From: Phyto melanocephala
Taxonomy: Eukaryota > Arthropoda > Insecta > Diptera > Rhinophoridae
Assembly: GCA_941918925.1 (NCBI GenBank)
Contig: OW799236.1
Location: 66,178,685-66,242,684 of the forward strand
DNA: 64,000 bases
Direction: 5' to 3'
A model generated the notes under the pieces. The model made no database searches. It was not told the DNA's origin and saw only the letters and a list, made by a program, of their open reading frames with translations. A program made the translations under genes and the position numbers. Shown piece after piece: positions 22,409-33,996 of this stretch. Each line of letters opens with the position of its first letter. Position 1 is the first letter of the stretch.

Positions 22409-23268
22409 TATGGCTGAAGCATGTACACGATTTTGAGCAAGAATTTAAGCACCCATGTTTTCAACAAATCATCAAACTGAATACCATATAATTTACCTGT
22501 AAGTGGCGATACAGATGCAAATTTTTTTAGGCCATATACATACCGAATAATGCTTCTAAATATTGTGTCTAGTTTTCGATTACTTGCGGCGTCACATCTA
22601 GCAAATAACTTACATCCATATAAGTAACAGAATAGGAATAGGTTTTAGCGAGAAGTGATCTTATCCTGATAAGTCTACAATATTGCGTTGGCCATAAAGT
22701 TCTAAGCATTGAATATGTTCGTCCACATGCGTAATTTATATGGTTGGACCACGAAAGATTTTTGTTAAAAAAAACACCAAGACTTTTGGCTAAAGATACT
22801 ATCTCTATTCGTGTATTATTGAGGTGAGTATAAGGTATGATGTTAATTGTAGGAATGACTAGGTATTTGGATTTTTGAGCACTGATACTTGATCCATTAG
22901 CTGTAGCCCATCGCAATATGCATTCAGTGTTTCAATACATTGTTTAATTTCTGCAAATTTGAGCGTCGTCAGCATACATTCTTATTTTACAGAAATTAAG
23001 TCGGTTGGGAAGATCATTAGCATATAACGAGAATAGTAGTGGTCCAACAATAGACACTACTTACAACTGGTAGTAAATTAGAATTTTCATTTGCATTTTG
23101 CACAAACTGGCACCTTTTTGAGAGGTATGTTGATATCAACTGCATAGCGGTAGAAGAGAACATAAACATATTTTTTTAGTTTATAACACATAAGGTTATG
23201 ACCAACTGAATTGAAGGCTTTAGAATGATCTAAAAGTACTAAAAAATTAGTTTTTTGTGCATCTATTT

Positions 23269-24065
23269 ATTTTTTTATATCCCTTGCAAAGGATATATAT
23301 ATAATCTACAAATGACAAGCAGAAATTTTGGATGTGCCATTTTTCATATAACACTTATCTACTTTTTTTTTTAACAATAATCAATCTTTTATTTTTTGCA
23401 AAAAACTTTAAACCACGCAATGAAAAATAGTCGTTCGAATTCAGTATGTTAGTGAGGGTGAAATATTTAAGTTTCTTTTATATACTAGCTTGTGGAAGGC
23501 ATACAATTTGTATGGTAAGTTTCTCCTTTGAAGCATTAATACTTTAGTAGAAAATGTGCGCTTTTAAAAGTACTTGTGTGTAAATGACCGGCTTACGAAC
23601 AGAGTGTTTTTTTTTAATTTTCTCCCTTACAAAACTGCTTCGTAGTAAGGGAGGAATGGGTGCAATTGTAGTTAATAAATTTGCGAAATTTTTCATTAGT
23701 TTATTTACTTTCACTACTGCATCAAAGTAAAGCTTTTATTAAAGAGCAATTAAGCGTGCTTCCAATTTTAATTTTAATATATAGTATTGCTTCAAAAAAC
23801 TTGACTTTTATTTACTGGCTATGATCTTATTTGATGAACCAAACGGTCAAACAAATTGTGTATATTTTTAGAACAAAGTTTTTTGTAGCTCTTTTTTTAA
23901 ATTCTAGTATGCACATAATTAGGCTATTTATGTGATAGAGCGTCCCACCTTAAAAGGAAAACTTTTATTGTAGATCTTAGATATTTTTGTCTCCAGAAGA
24001 CTAATGTTTATGGTAAAGGGTATTATCAGATTCGCCACGACCAAATATATTACTCTTATTCGTTT
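23269..24065 (+). mobile_element. INE-A repeat, strongly degenerate
   Basis: The 5' end TATATCCCTTGCAAAGGATATATATATAA resembles the INE-A 5' hairpin (TATACCCTTCAC...GGGTATATATAG). The 3' end AAAGGGTATTATCAGATTCGCCACGACCAAATATA is a decayed version of the INE-A terminal hairpin. The interior is diverged and unrecognisable. Confidence 0.5.
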
Positions 24066-24368
24066 TATTATTATTTTTTGTTGCTTAACGTAGGGGTGAT
24101 ATTATTTCAAGACAAAAAAAAAATCAATAAGTCCTACTACAATATCCGAACTTAAATACCAAGAATAAAAAATTCTAATTTGTATGAAGCAAACAGAAAA
24201 ACAGCTGCGGAAACGGTTTGTAATTGGAAAATCCCATGTTGACAATGAAGTAGGTATTAAGTTGGCTGATGTTGTTCTTTTTTTGGTATTGTAGTTGCTG
24301 CAAAATAATGTAATTTAAGCTATTTTTATAAAAATCTAGCAATTTATATTTCAAATTTATATATTATA
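24066..24368. other. Unannotated spacer
   Basis: AT-rich sequence with no feature that I can support. Confidence 0.5.
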
Positions 24369-24683
24369 CTAACTGACCCGGCAAACGTTGTTTTGCCATA
24401 TAAATTGTTTCTGGGAAATATTTTTTACATTAAAAAAACGTAAACCATATGTGTTTTACGGTATGCAGATCGTATTTTTTTAAATGTAATCGTTACGTTA
24501 TTTAGGTGAGGCATAAATTGTCCCTTGGGGTGAGTTACTCTAAATATATAGGGGTATGAAAAATAGATGTTGACCGATTCTCAGACCTACCCGATAAGTA
24601 CACAAAACTTCATGAGAATAGGTTGAGCCATTTCGGAGGAGCTTAATCACAAACACCACGACACAAGAATTTTATATATTGGA
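24369..24683 (-). mobile_element. Non-autonomous Helitron, short and degenerate
   Basis: Read on the minus strand the 5' end is TCCAATATATAAAATTCTTG followed by the familiar insect block with CTCCGAAATGGCTCAACC and GAGAATCGGTCAACATCTAT. The 3' end is AACGTTTGCCGGGTCAGTTAG before a T (canonical end CTAG|T). The end bases are mutated (TTAG rather than CTAG). Non-coding. Confidence 0.6.
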
Positions 24684-24815
24684 ATTTATATTTCCATTTA
24701 GTGAGATTTTTTTTAAATATAAGTGCACACTGCTATTACACAACGGAAAGGAAATTCGATGGTGGCTAATTACATGATCTAGAAAACCAATTTGTATTAC
24801 CAAATCGAGAGAGTA

Positions 24816-26174
24816 AAGGCTTGGTTAGCCGAGTGTTGATGGAATGTAACCGCACCGTTTACTTAACGTACGATTTAAGTGCAGTTATAAAAACTTTAAA
24901 AACGTGCCATATGATTTTTTCATAAACAACCAACACAAAAGGTGTTGTCAATACAGTGCTTTAGAATTTATTGAAAAGTTTTACAGCGATTTTTCTTAAA
25001 CAGCTTAAAACATTTAAATGCGGCTTTTTAAAGTTTCTTGAATAGTATTTTATATATAAAACGTATATTATATAAAAGCTTGCTTTATATATTTTGCAAA
25101 ACATAGCATGCAAAACTTGTTTAATAAATTTTATTTTAAGTAAGTGTTGCGATTTGTTGTACTATTAATACCAGTTTTAATATCAATTGTAACGTTTAAG
25201 TGGATGTGTATGCATGTCGTAATTTGTTTGTGTCACGCATGGTCGTAATAAGATGAAATCTCGCAAAGCTCAGGATAAAATGTTAAATGGTTGTGCTTCT
25301 AAACAAAAGAAATTGGGTAACTTTGTTTATCTACGTCATAATCAAAAAAGTTCCGGCATATAATAATTTTTCTTGAGCGCTCGAGAAAAAATAATGAGAG
25401 AATGTGCGTGATTAAAAAATGTTCTTCGTGAGCATGCGTGATTAAAAGAGATTCAAAATTACTCCGTGCGTGAACGTTTATTATATTTTTTGTTTTAAAT
25501 GAACATGAAGAACGTACATATTAATTTTTGGAATTATATATATTATGCGTCTTTGCGATTAGTTGTAATATATAAACCAGCTATAAAACCAATTGTATCG
25601 TTTATATAAGCCCGTGTTACAGCATTTTGATGTATATAAATAAAAGGAAAAAAAAATATATATATAAGTATGTACTTATATATTTAATTTTTTATTAAAA
25701 ATTAAAATAAAAAAATTCTTGATTTAACAAGATTTAACAAATATTTTAAACACATGTAAAGTAAATATAAAATCCTTTAAGTAAAATTTTGTAGGCAAAA
25801 AAATTGATTGACCGTTTCCATTATGAAATTTTCAAAAAACTTTTTACAGAATATTATGTACACACTTTATTTACATATATATACATACATATGTATATAA
25901 TTCCCAATTTTTAGAAAATTGCTAATATTAATTTCTTATTTGTCTTTACAAAGTATTTTCCATTTAAGCTACTTTAAGAATCAACATGTTGACATCACTT
26001 TTAATAAATGTCACGTAGAAACGTAATGATTTTCTATTTTTAACAGGTTCGGACGTTACAGCAACATCACATTACATTACTATAACTGCTCGAACTGTTT
26101 TACACATAACAAAAACGATCTACCGTTGCGTTCCGTTAAGGAAACATTACATTCCGGTCGGCTAACCCAGCCTT
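24816..26174. mobile_element. Candidate 1.36-kb terminal-inverted-repeat element
   Basis: The left end AAGGCTTGGTTAGCCGA...GGAATGTAA is mirrored by the right end (reverse complement AAGGCTGGGTTAGCCGACC...GGAATGTAA). About 40 bp of imperfect inverted repeat also includes paired TTAACG words. GAGTA occurs just outside both ends (24811-24815 and 26177-26181, the latter 2 bp away), a possible 5-bp target duplication. The interior has no long frame. Superfamily not assigned. Confidence 0.55.
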
Positions 26175-26705
26175 AAGAGTACATGACCTGGAGATGTCTC
26201 ACGCAGTAACTAAATTGTTTCACGCACTGTATGGTATGTGACATCATTGTTTTGAAACTGCTTAAATATTTATCATCTTATTTAGACAGAAAAAACTCTT
26301 TTATTATAACATGAAGCATGTTCGGTTATTATATCTCGTAACTACACTTTTTAGGCATATCTTTACCTACTAAAAAACTTTATTACCAAATAGCGGTTAC
26401 TAAATCGCTTAGTTAGTCATAAGCGTAGCTAGGTGTGACAAAACATAAAAAAAAATGTTTTCTTCAAAATTTTAAACTCGGTAAATTTTATCTATATTAT
26501 AGCTAATATTCAAAATCTTGGGGGGCAAAAGCAATTAAGGGGGTGGGGGTTATTTCTCCGCTCAGGATTGTCTAGTTGTGCCAATGTAGTTAGTCATAAC
26601 TATTTTTTATACGTGATGTCCCATTTCGTAGGTCTCTATTTAGCAACTATTTCCTCTCTAATAGGAGAGGCTCTGCTGAATAACAAAGCAGTACAGGAAA
26701 TAAAA
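26175..26705. other. Unannotated stretch
   Basis: No feature recognised. The region around 26510-26550 is unusually G-rich on this strand (GGGGGG and GGGGGTGGGGG). Confidence 0.5.
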
Positions 26706-29097
26706 CAAGTAAGAGCATTATATTCGGCTGTGCCGAATCTTTTATACCCACCACCAATTTTGTGTACATTTAAAGCACAATATTTATTATTTTGTTAATC
26801 ATTATGGAATAATCTCTTTATAATAAAATATGTATCACTTTCTTTGTAGAGGGTGGTTAAACTTTAAGGGCCCATGTTGAAGGTGAACTACACCTAGTCT
26901 TTAAGTTTGTTTTCTGCATTTCACTTGACATTTCTCAAACTTACTCATTTTGATCCGTGGAAAGATACGCAAATGAGCAACGCTTTAAAGTTATTCAGGT
27001 TTTTTATAAAAATGGGCGTTCAAATCAAAATGCATTTTGTGCACTTCGTAATTCTTTTGATCAACATAATCGTTCAAATTCGTCCACAATCGGGAGAATT
27101 GTAAAAAATATTTAAATTTCTGCAAAACAGGTCTGTATAAAATGTTAGAAAATCTGTGAATGCCTTCTTAGTTCGTTGAATGGGAACTATTGCTGTTTTT
27201 TGCGATAGTGTGGCAAAAGAGCAGTCAACCTCGACTCATCATCATGCCCAATAATTGAGCATCAACATTGTCATTGAAAATTTGGACCATCAGATAGAGG
27301 AGTGGCGCCTAGGATGGGGGGGGCCATTTGGCCGATATTTTGTTAAATACATACTTGAACCATACAAATATTATCATTATAAAAAGAAATAATAATATCC
27401 TAAATAATTTGTGTTTTATTTAAATACAACATCGGTCCTTAAATGAAATGAAATTCAATGAAAGTGTGTTAAAGTAGCTGTGTCAATAAAGTTTCTACTA
27501 ATAAATACAACTTAAATATTTCAATATAGCCCTTTATTTTCCCAAAAACTTTGTCAATAGAGAAATTACATGAATTTAAGGTAAGCCGTTGTATGGGAGG
27601 TAGGCGTTAAAGTGGCCGTGTCACCTAAACTTTTTGGCACAACAATAACATTGATTAGAAGGATATACACAGCAAATTTGATCATCATACCTCTAATTTT
27701 GGCGGTTTTATGAGCTTTTAAATTTCATTAACGGTAGATTACGTGAAAAGTGGGCGTTATAGTAGGCGTGTCAAAGTTGTTTTGGCGAATGAGTACAACT
27801 TAGGTGTTTCAATATAGCCCTTTATTAATCCAAAATCATTATTAATAGAGAAATTAGAGGAATTTTGAGTAAAACGTTATATGGGAGGTGGGCGTAAAAG
27901 TGGGCGTGGCAACTCAATTTTCTAGCACAGTAATGACATTGCCTAGGGGGATATACGTAGCAAATTTTATCATCATACCTCTTATTTTGGCGGTTTTATG
28001 AGCTTTTAAATTTCATTAACGGTATATAACGTGAAAAGTGGGCGTTATAGTAGGCGTGTCAAAGTTGTTTTGGCGAATGAGTACAACTTAGGTGTTTCAA
28101 TATAGCCCTTTATTAATCCAAAATCATTATTAATAGAGAAATTAGAGGAATTTTGAGTAAAACGTTATATGGGAGGTGGGCGTAAAAGTGGGCGTGGCGC
28201 CTTAATTTTCTGGCGCAGTAATGACATTGCCTAAAAGGATATACGTAGCGAATTTGATCATCATACCTCTAATTTTGGCGGTTTTATGAGCTTTTAAATT
28301 TCATTAACGGTATATAACGTGAAAAGTGGGCGTTATAATGGGCGTGTCAAAGTTATATTTTCGAATGAGTACAACTGAGATGTTTCAATATAGCCCTTTA
28401 TTATTCAAAAATCTACATAAATTGAGAAATTATATGAATTTTGGGTAAAACGTTATATGGGAGGTGGGCGTAAAAGTGGGCGTGGCACATTGAATTTCCG
28501 TTACAAAAAAGCGTCTCACCAATAAGCAAAGTGTGCAAAATTTCAGAGTCGTATATCCAATTTTGTTGCTTTTATGACGTTTTCGTTTTTAAATATACCG
28601 AAAAATACACTGTGCGGTATAAATTTTCGTACATTTTGATCGATAACTCCTCTCCTAATGCATAGATTTAGATAATTTTCGGGGAAAAATATTGTTTTTA
28701 CTCAGGAAATATATATTCGAAGTTTCATGAGTCTACGTTAATGCGTTTGGACACAATTCCATTTTATTCGATGTTTGAAGGACACGGTTTTTTCGACCTA
28801 CTCTTGCTTTTCGAGCTATAACTCTCTTCCTAATATTCCGATTTAGCCCAAACAAACCTTGTCTATAAGAAAGATTCTGGCAAAATTTGAGCCCCCTAGC
28901 TTTTTCGGTGCGACCTCTATCGTGCTTTCAACAGACGGACAGACGGACAGACGGACGGACATAGCTAGATCGTCATCAAATCAAACCCTGATTCAGAATA
29001 TATATACTTTATGGGGTCTAAAATGGATATTTCGATGTGTTACAAACGGAATGACAAAATGAATATACCCCCACCATTTTTTTGGTGGCGGGTATAA
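26706..29097 (-). mobile_element. Long INE-B repeat with internal ~290-bp tandem units and both ends
   Basis: The 3' end at left is CAAGTAAGAGCATTATATT with the hairpin ATTCGGC-TGT-GCCGAAT and TATACCCACCACCA. The 5' end at right is CCCCCACCATTTTTTTGGTGGCGGGTATA. Inside, a block of about 290 bp (GTGGGCGTGGC, AATGACATTGCC, TTTTGGCGGTTTTATGAGC, GTGGGCGTTATAGTAGGCGT) repeats about three times (27605, 27900, 28190). Then follow GACGGACAGACGGACAGACG and ATATATACTTTATGGGGTC. A mariner derivative is nested at 26846-27430. Confidence 0.75.
26846..27430 (+). mobile_element. Mariner deletion derivative nested in INE-B
   Basis: The left end AGAGGGTGGTTAAACTTTAAG equals the family end seen at 2188 and 43851. 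The transposase N-terminus is recognisable in shifted frames (ATQMSNALKL region; FIKMGVQIKMHF corresponds to the YENGRSNQNAF block), followed by TCCACAATCGGGAGAATTGT. The catalytic domain is absent. The right end is eroded near 27430. Confidence 0.55.
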
Positions 29098-29902
29098 AAA
29101 TATTATTTAAATAAATTCTTTTCCTTTTCTAACTTTTCTAAACTGTACATAAAGCACAATTAACTTCTCTTTCGTTATTATATTTAGCCTTCAATTCATT
29201 CGTTTATTAGCAAAATAAATTTTGGAAAAGTAACTATACGATTAGAGGAGGTTTGTTGAAAAAAATAAATTAACGTTATCACCGTATATTGAGGTTCGAT
29301 ATTTCATGACAATAGAGTTTCACAGAACTGTGGGGATTTGAAATTTTCTTAAAATGTAGGTGTTCACATTAATACATGTGTTAAGTTGTATGTCTGGCTG
29401 CACCATATGTGCTAAATCAGTTAAGCTTTATTTTATTTTAGTCTTTTTTTATCTTTTAACGAATATTTCTACGTTTGTGTGTATATGTAATTTTTAGTTA
29501 AAAATATTCCGATTCATCTTCCGTATTCGTTCATTCCCCTATTTTCTTGTGAACAAGCTTCATTTGATTTTATGAAAAACCATAAGTCACAACACATTAA
29601 CTTCAGCGAAAAATGAAATATTTTATTTTATTTATAACATTTGGGGGTCTCTTATGTATTCACGCTACTTTTTAATTTCTTAAAAGGAGTTACTGTTGAG
29701 ACTAATGAAAGGTACGTGTGGAGAACTTGCGTTTCTTTGTTTATTTATTAATATATGATTTGTTTTTGCAGACACAAAAAGAGTTAAATATATTTCATTT
29801 TACGTTTTAAAGTGTTAGTGTTTTGTTTCATTTCATACCGTCATACTTTATATAAAGACTTTGATATTAAATATTTTTGAAAAGCTTTGAAATTTCTGTC
29901 AG
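29098..29902. other. Unannotated AT-rich stretch
   Basis: No conserved frame or repeat recognised. Confidence 0.5.
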
Positions 29903-30578
29903 TTGAAAATATAATGTATAGAAAAATCAAATTGAAAAAGAAAATATTTTTCTGTCAATATTTAATTTTCGAGAATAAGTTTACATAATTTTAATTAAAA
30001 ATGAATAGTTAAATAGTAGTGGCCAATCAGCAGATTAAAGTCCAAGTAAGTTCATACATAAGGTTGCCCTCAAGGCGAATCCACACAGGTGAAATTATCA
30101 GCGCAGCTGATGGGGAGACTTTATGTCAAAATTGGTTGAATTTGCCTTATTAATGCAGGGAAGGGAAATGTGATTTTAAATTCTGTATTAAAGAATTAAC
30201 TTAGGTGTACTTTTTTGATAATAAATGTGCCAAATTTATGTATATTTGTTGCTTTTGCGTCATTAATAATGTGTTTTAAACAATTATATCCTTTTTTTAA
30301 TCAAATTGAAAATATAATGTATAGAAAAATCAAATTGAAAAAGAAAATATTTTTCTGTCAATATTTAATTTTCGAGAATAAGTTTACATAATTTTAATTA
30401 AAAATGAATAGTTAAATAGTAGTGGCCAATCAGCAGATTAAAGTCCAAGTAAGTTCATACATAAGGTTGCCCTCAAGGCGAATCCACACAAGTGAAATTA
30501 TCAGCGCAGCTGATGGGGAGACTTTATGTCAAAATTGGTTGAATTTGCCTTATTAATGCAGGGAAGGGAAATGTGATT
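29903..30578. repeat. 273-bp direct duplication with 130-bp spacer
   Basis: Positions 29903-30175 and 30306-30578 are identical by eye except for one base (CACACAGGTG versus CACACAAGTG). Each copy ends in a short imperfect palindrome bounded by AAGGCGAAT and TTTGCCTT with an ATCAGC..GCTGAT core. The spacer plus the first copy is, in reverse complement, homologous to the insertion at 44629-45028. The duplication is therefore of a dispersed repeat and its neighbour. Near identity means it is recent. Confidence 0.85.
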
Positions 30579-31091
30579 CTGTCGGACTGTATTTGTTTGA
30601 ATTCCTTCTACTGGTTTCATTAACATTTTTTTAAGGTTAACTTTTTTTGTGCCTAGATTGAGGAAAATATGACGTTTGGTTGTGCCGCCAGTTCATAATA
30701 CGTTATATGTATGTACATACATACATATATGTATTGTAAACATTTATTTGTATGTACATAGTTCGAGATGCACTCCCTTTATTTAAACATATTTATTTAT
30801 AGATCGAGTACTTTTATTTAAGATATCAATAGTTAATATTACTGGTACAAAAATACTTTTAACTTAAATTAATCCAAAATTTCAGTTATAGGCATGATAA
30901 AACGAATTACAATCATGTTTTAGAATTCAAGAAATTGTTATTACTGTTTTATTTAGCAATAGTTTTCAATTAAAATTATTTATTTTCATTAAATTAATAG
31001 CATTAGTTTGATGATTGGGGCAAAAGCAAATAAACTTTTAATTAATAGTATTTATTTTGTAATTGAAATTCAAAAGACATCAAAGTAAAAT
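30579..31091. other. Unannotated AT-rich stretch
   Basis: Short GTATGTACATACATACATA run near 30710-30730; otherwise nothing recognised. Confidence 0.5.
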
Positions 31092-31460
31092 GGCGGTCCA
31101 ACCAAAATGCATGATATTAATTATGAGACACACCTTAACCTCAATTTTTTTGCCCAACTTGATTTGACTTTCATTTGCTTCAGTGTTTGACAAATTCAAC
31201 CATAAAGAGGTACACAATTACACAGCACGTTAAGATTGTTGAAGCCTTTTACGAAAATGGGCATTGAATTCAAATTGCTTTTCGTGAACTTAATTCTTTT
31301 TTATGTTCAGCAAAATAGACTAAATTTGTCCACAATCGGGAGATTGTGCAAGTGGCGAAATATCAGCAGATAAGGTCTGTAAAAAATGTTAAAATGTGGC
31401 ACAAGTGTTGTCAATCTTGATCGCCGTTATTCCTAGTAATTGAACAACAAAATAGTCATT
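31092..31460 (+). mobile_element. Mariner transposase N-terminus remnant
   Basis: A frame near 31211 reads ITQHVKIVEAFYENGH and is followed by TCCACAATCGGGAGATTGTG, matching the helix-turn-helix region seen at 2296. Frameshifts and stops interrupt it, and neither inverted-repeat end is clear. Confidence 0.5.
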
Positions 31461-32195
31461 GAATATACAGACATTCGGATACAAATATGTCGCATAAGTC
31501 CTTTTGTCTTAATAAAATATATTAAGGCAGTTCTCTATAAACTTTTTATTTTCTTTACAAATAACATCGTGCGTTTTGGTTCGATCACCTTGTTATTTAC
31601 AGATGTTTCTAGAAACTTATCAAGTTCTTGTTTTACTGTTCATAAGGTATTGGTCTGGCTATGAAACACTAGCAAACGTAAAAGAATCAGGAAATTTCCG
31701 AGTATATTTACACTAACAAACAACAATTACTGTAGATAAATTTTATAATTTCCCGGTTTTTGAAAGTGAGTGAATTCACTAATGGTTAATATAATAATGT
31801 TAGACGTATTTTGTTATATTTTGCATTTTAGTACTATTTATTAGAAAACTGTTCTTTGTAACAAAAAAATGTTTTTTTTTAGGGACTTCTTCAAATTCTT
31901 CAGTAGAAATTTTATCAGGAATGCTAATTCAGTATGATATTGTATAGCAGTAGGCCCCAACTACGACGAAGATTCAATTTATTTGATCAAGTACAATTTT
32001 TGCACTAAAAAACGTTTGTCAGAAAAATATAAAATTTAAATTCAAATTCGTTTGAAATTAGCACCTTCAAATTTGAAAAACTAAAACTGCTCAAGGTGTA
32101 TAAGTATATCAATTCAAAAATAAGTTTAATAAAAACACAAACTTTTAAGTTTGTAATACCTTGATTAAGAGCCATTTAAATTATTAAAAAACTCG
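31461..32195. other. Unannotated AT-rich stretch
   Basis: No supported feature. Confidence 0.5.
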
Positions 32196-32385
32196 TTATG
32201 ATTATAACAACAGTAACGACTTTAAGTCGGTTCAACATATGCAAAATAAAGCTCTTAAAGCTGTATATAATCTACCAATAACAAACGTCAAACAGTATTT
32301 CCTAAATGCAACTTCTAATATGTATATGTTTTCAAGCGTTTGCACTATATGGGACATCATACTATATATTTCATGAGAAATAACA
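32196..32385 (+). pseudogene. LINE reverse transcriptase C-terminal fragment
   Basis: A frame reads NDFKSVQHMQNKALKAVYNL, the characteristic post-RT motif (LqxxQNkalRxiyxlp) of CR1/Jockey-group LINE ORF2 proteins, followed by about 30 further residues. It is isolated and the rest of the LINE is not visible nearby. Confidence 0.45.
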
Positions 32386-33746
32386 TATAAAATATGAGGA
32401 ATGTAGGGATCTCGTCTCGTTAAGCAAATCCGCTCTCAGTTTTCGCGTGTTGCATACATATTTTTTTTATGGGCATGGCTAGTATTTTCCCCTAAACTTA
32501 AATATAACTCCACAACGGATTAAACACCAAAAGTTAACCTTACGTAATTTTTTTTTAATTTTCAACTGTTTCGGAGTTTTTCAGAAATTGGTGCCCAAAA
32601 AAAAAACATTTTAATTGAAAAAATATATTTTGTTTGTCTTTAAAAAACGCTAAAACTAAACTTGAAACGGTAAATATTCTACATTTTTGTTCTTATACGG
32701 ACGTAGTAGGAATAAGATAAGTTATTAATGATGAAAAGCGATTTAATTTAACTTCGATGCTAACGTTTAAGTGCAGGTACCTACTTTGACACACATTATG
32801 TAACACATTTATGCGCGACATACTTGCATTTTGCGGTTCAGGTACAAAACCACAACATACATAAATTGAGCAATTTCTTCGGACTATAAATGACATACGC
32901 AAGTGCAGTGAGTATTTTGTGTAAGTAAACTACGAACGTATATAAAAAGTCATTAAAACAAAATAGTTATTTAATAGTTTTCATTTTCATCAAGTTGGGC
33001 AATTAAGAAAGGAGAGCTTAAGAACTTACGAAAATAAATGTCACAACTTTCTTGGAAATAAAAGAGAAGCAAAATGCAAAGAAGTGGTGCAAGAACATCT
33101 TTTTTCACATCACCAACTCGGAAGGAACATGTCATTAAAAATACACTTTTTAAACTCGAATTTAGATTATTTCCTTGTTAATCTTGGTGGGGTGTGAGCA
33201 TGGTAAAAGACTGCACCAAGATATTGTGCACATGGAAAGAAATTAACAGTAAGTGGTCACCAGTAAAGTTGCTGAGAAATCAATCGTGAAATAGCAGGTA
33301 TCACTTATAAAAGAAAGCGATCTTCCAAATAATAATTAATTTTCATTGTTTAATTAATAATAAATTTCATTTAAGATTTTAGTTTATACAATAGAAGTCA
33401 TTTAGGTGTAAGATTATTTACTTTTATTATAATACATATCTATCTATTAAATATTAAAATATCAATATTTTATTTACAGCCAGGCCCACGATATCAAACG
33501 TTATCGTTCGCTTTTATTTTAAACGGCAAACAGCTGATTTGCGGCCCTATAACATTCTTAGTCGAGAGAAAGTTATTACGAACGATAACGTAAGCATGTC
33601 AATATAAAATTGCGTCCCAGTATGTATTTTTTTTATGTTTGTACGAACACAAATGCCAAATCGAGTCACATATTTGCTTATTGTCGTTTGGATATTAACA
33701 AAGCATAAGTTTTTAATAAAAATAATAAAAATTTAGAAAGTTAAAA
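32386..33746. other. Unannotated stretch
   Basis: No convincing frame. Around 33480-33600 an inverted pair AACGTTATCGTTCG / CGAACGATAACGT (about 100 bp apart) encloses CAGCTGATTTGCGGCCC and lies just upstream of the spliced ORF at 33747; it could be promoter structure or a repeat end. Confidence 0.4.
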
Positions 33747-33957
33747 ATGGAAAATAAATGGTAAGTTTTAAGTTTATTTATTATACTTATACATACATAT
33801 GTATGTAGGTCTGTTCGTATTTTTGTATTTTAAAGACTAATACTAATTAATGCATTAATATTTCAGCAACAAAAAATCAACTTATCAACAACTACAGGCT
33901 CTAGCGGAATATATTGAAGAGCATCCTGATTTCGTTCTCGACTTTTTTTACGTCTAG
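33747..33957 (+). CDS. Possible two-exon small ORF (34 residues), join 33747-33760 and 33867-33957
   Basis: ATG at 33747 is followed after 14 nt by GTAAGT (33761), and an acceptor TTTCAG ends at 33866. Splicing gives an open frame reading STYQQLQALAEYIEEHPDF to a TAG at 33955. The wording resembles the start of Myb/SANT-like (zeste-type) DNA-binding domains, which occur in fly genes and in PIF/Harbinger elements. It is short and could be the remains of a longer gene broken by the stop or by the nearby piggyBac insertion. The splice sites are seen in sequence; the function is guesswork. Confidence 0.35.
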
Positions 33958-33996
33958 TGTAATCATATGATAAATACAAAAATAATGAAAATTTAA

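Larger units (their letters stand above)
20286..23268 (-). pseudogene. CR1/Jockey-group LINE reverse transcriptase, split by a transposon
   Basis: On the minus strand the RT begins at about 23260 with FLVLLDHSKAFNSVGH (first catalytic Asp). It continues with GPLLFSLYANDLPNRL and the catalytic MYADDAQI (about 22975), then the thumb region (22916-22569: SLGVFFNKNLSWSNHINYA). It reaches KIVYMLQPY at 22411, where the 20450-22408 element intervenes. It resumes at 20447 as LYNHLSFSRSDR and ends with NAIRLWNSLP (about 20330). Joining across the insertion restores the frame. Several frameshifts and stops make it inactive. The N-terminal part is cut by the INE-A copy at 23269. Confidence 0.72.

Noticed and set aside
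27600..28500. GTGGGCGT clusters as a regulatory enhancer
   Set aside because: They are internal repeats of INE-B present in every copy.
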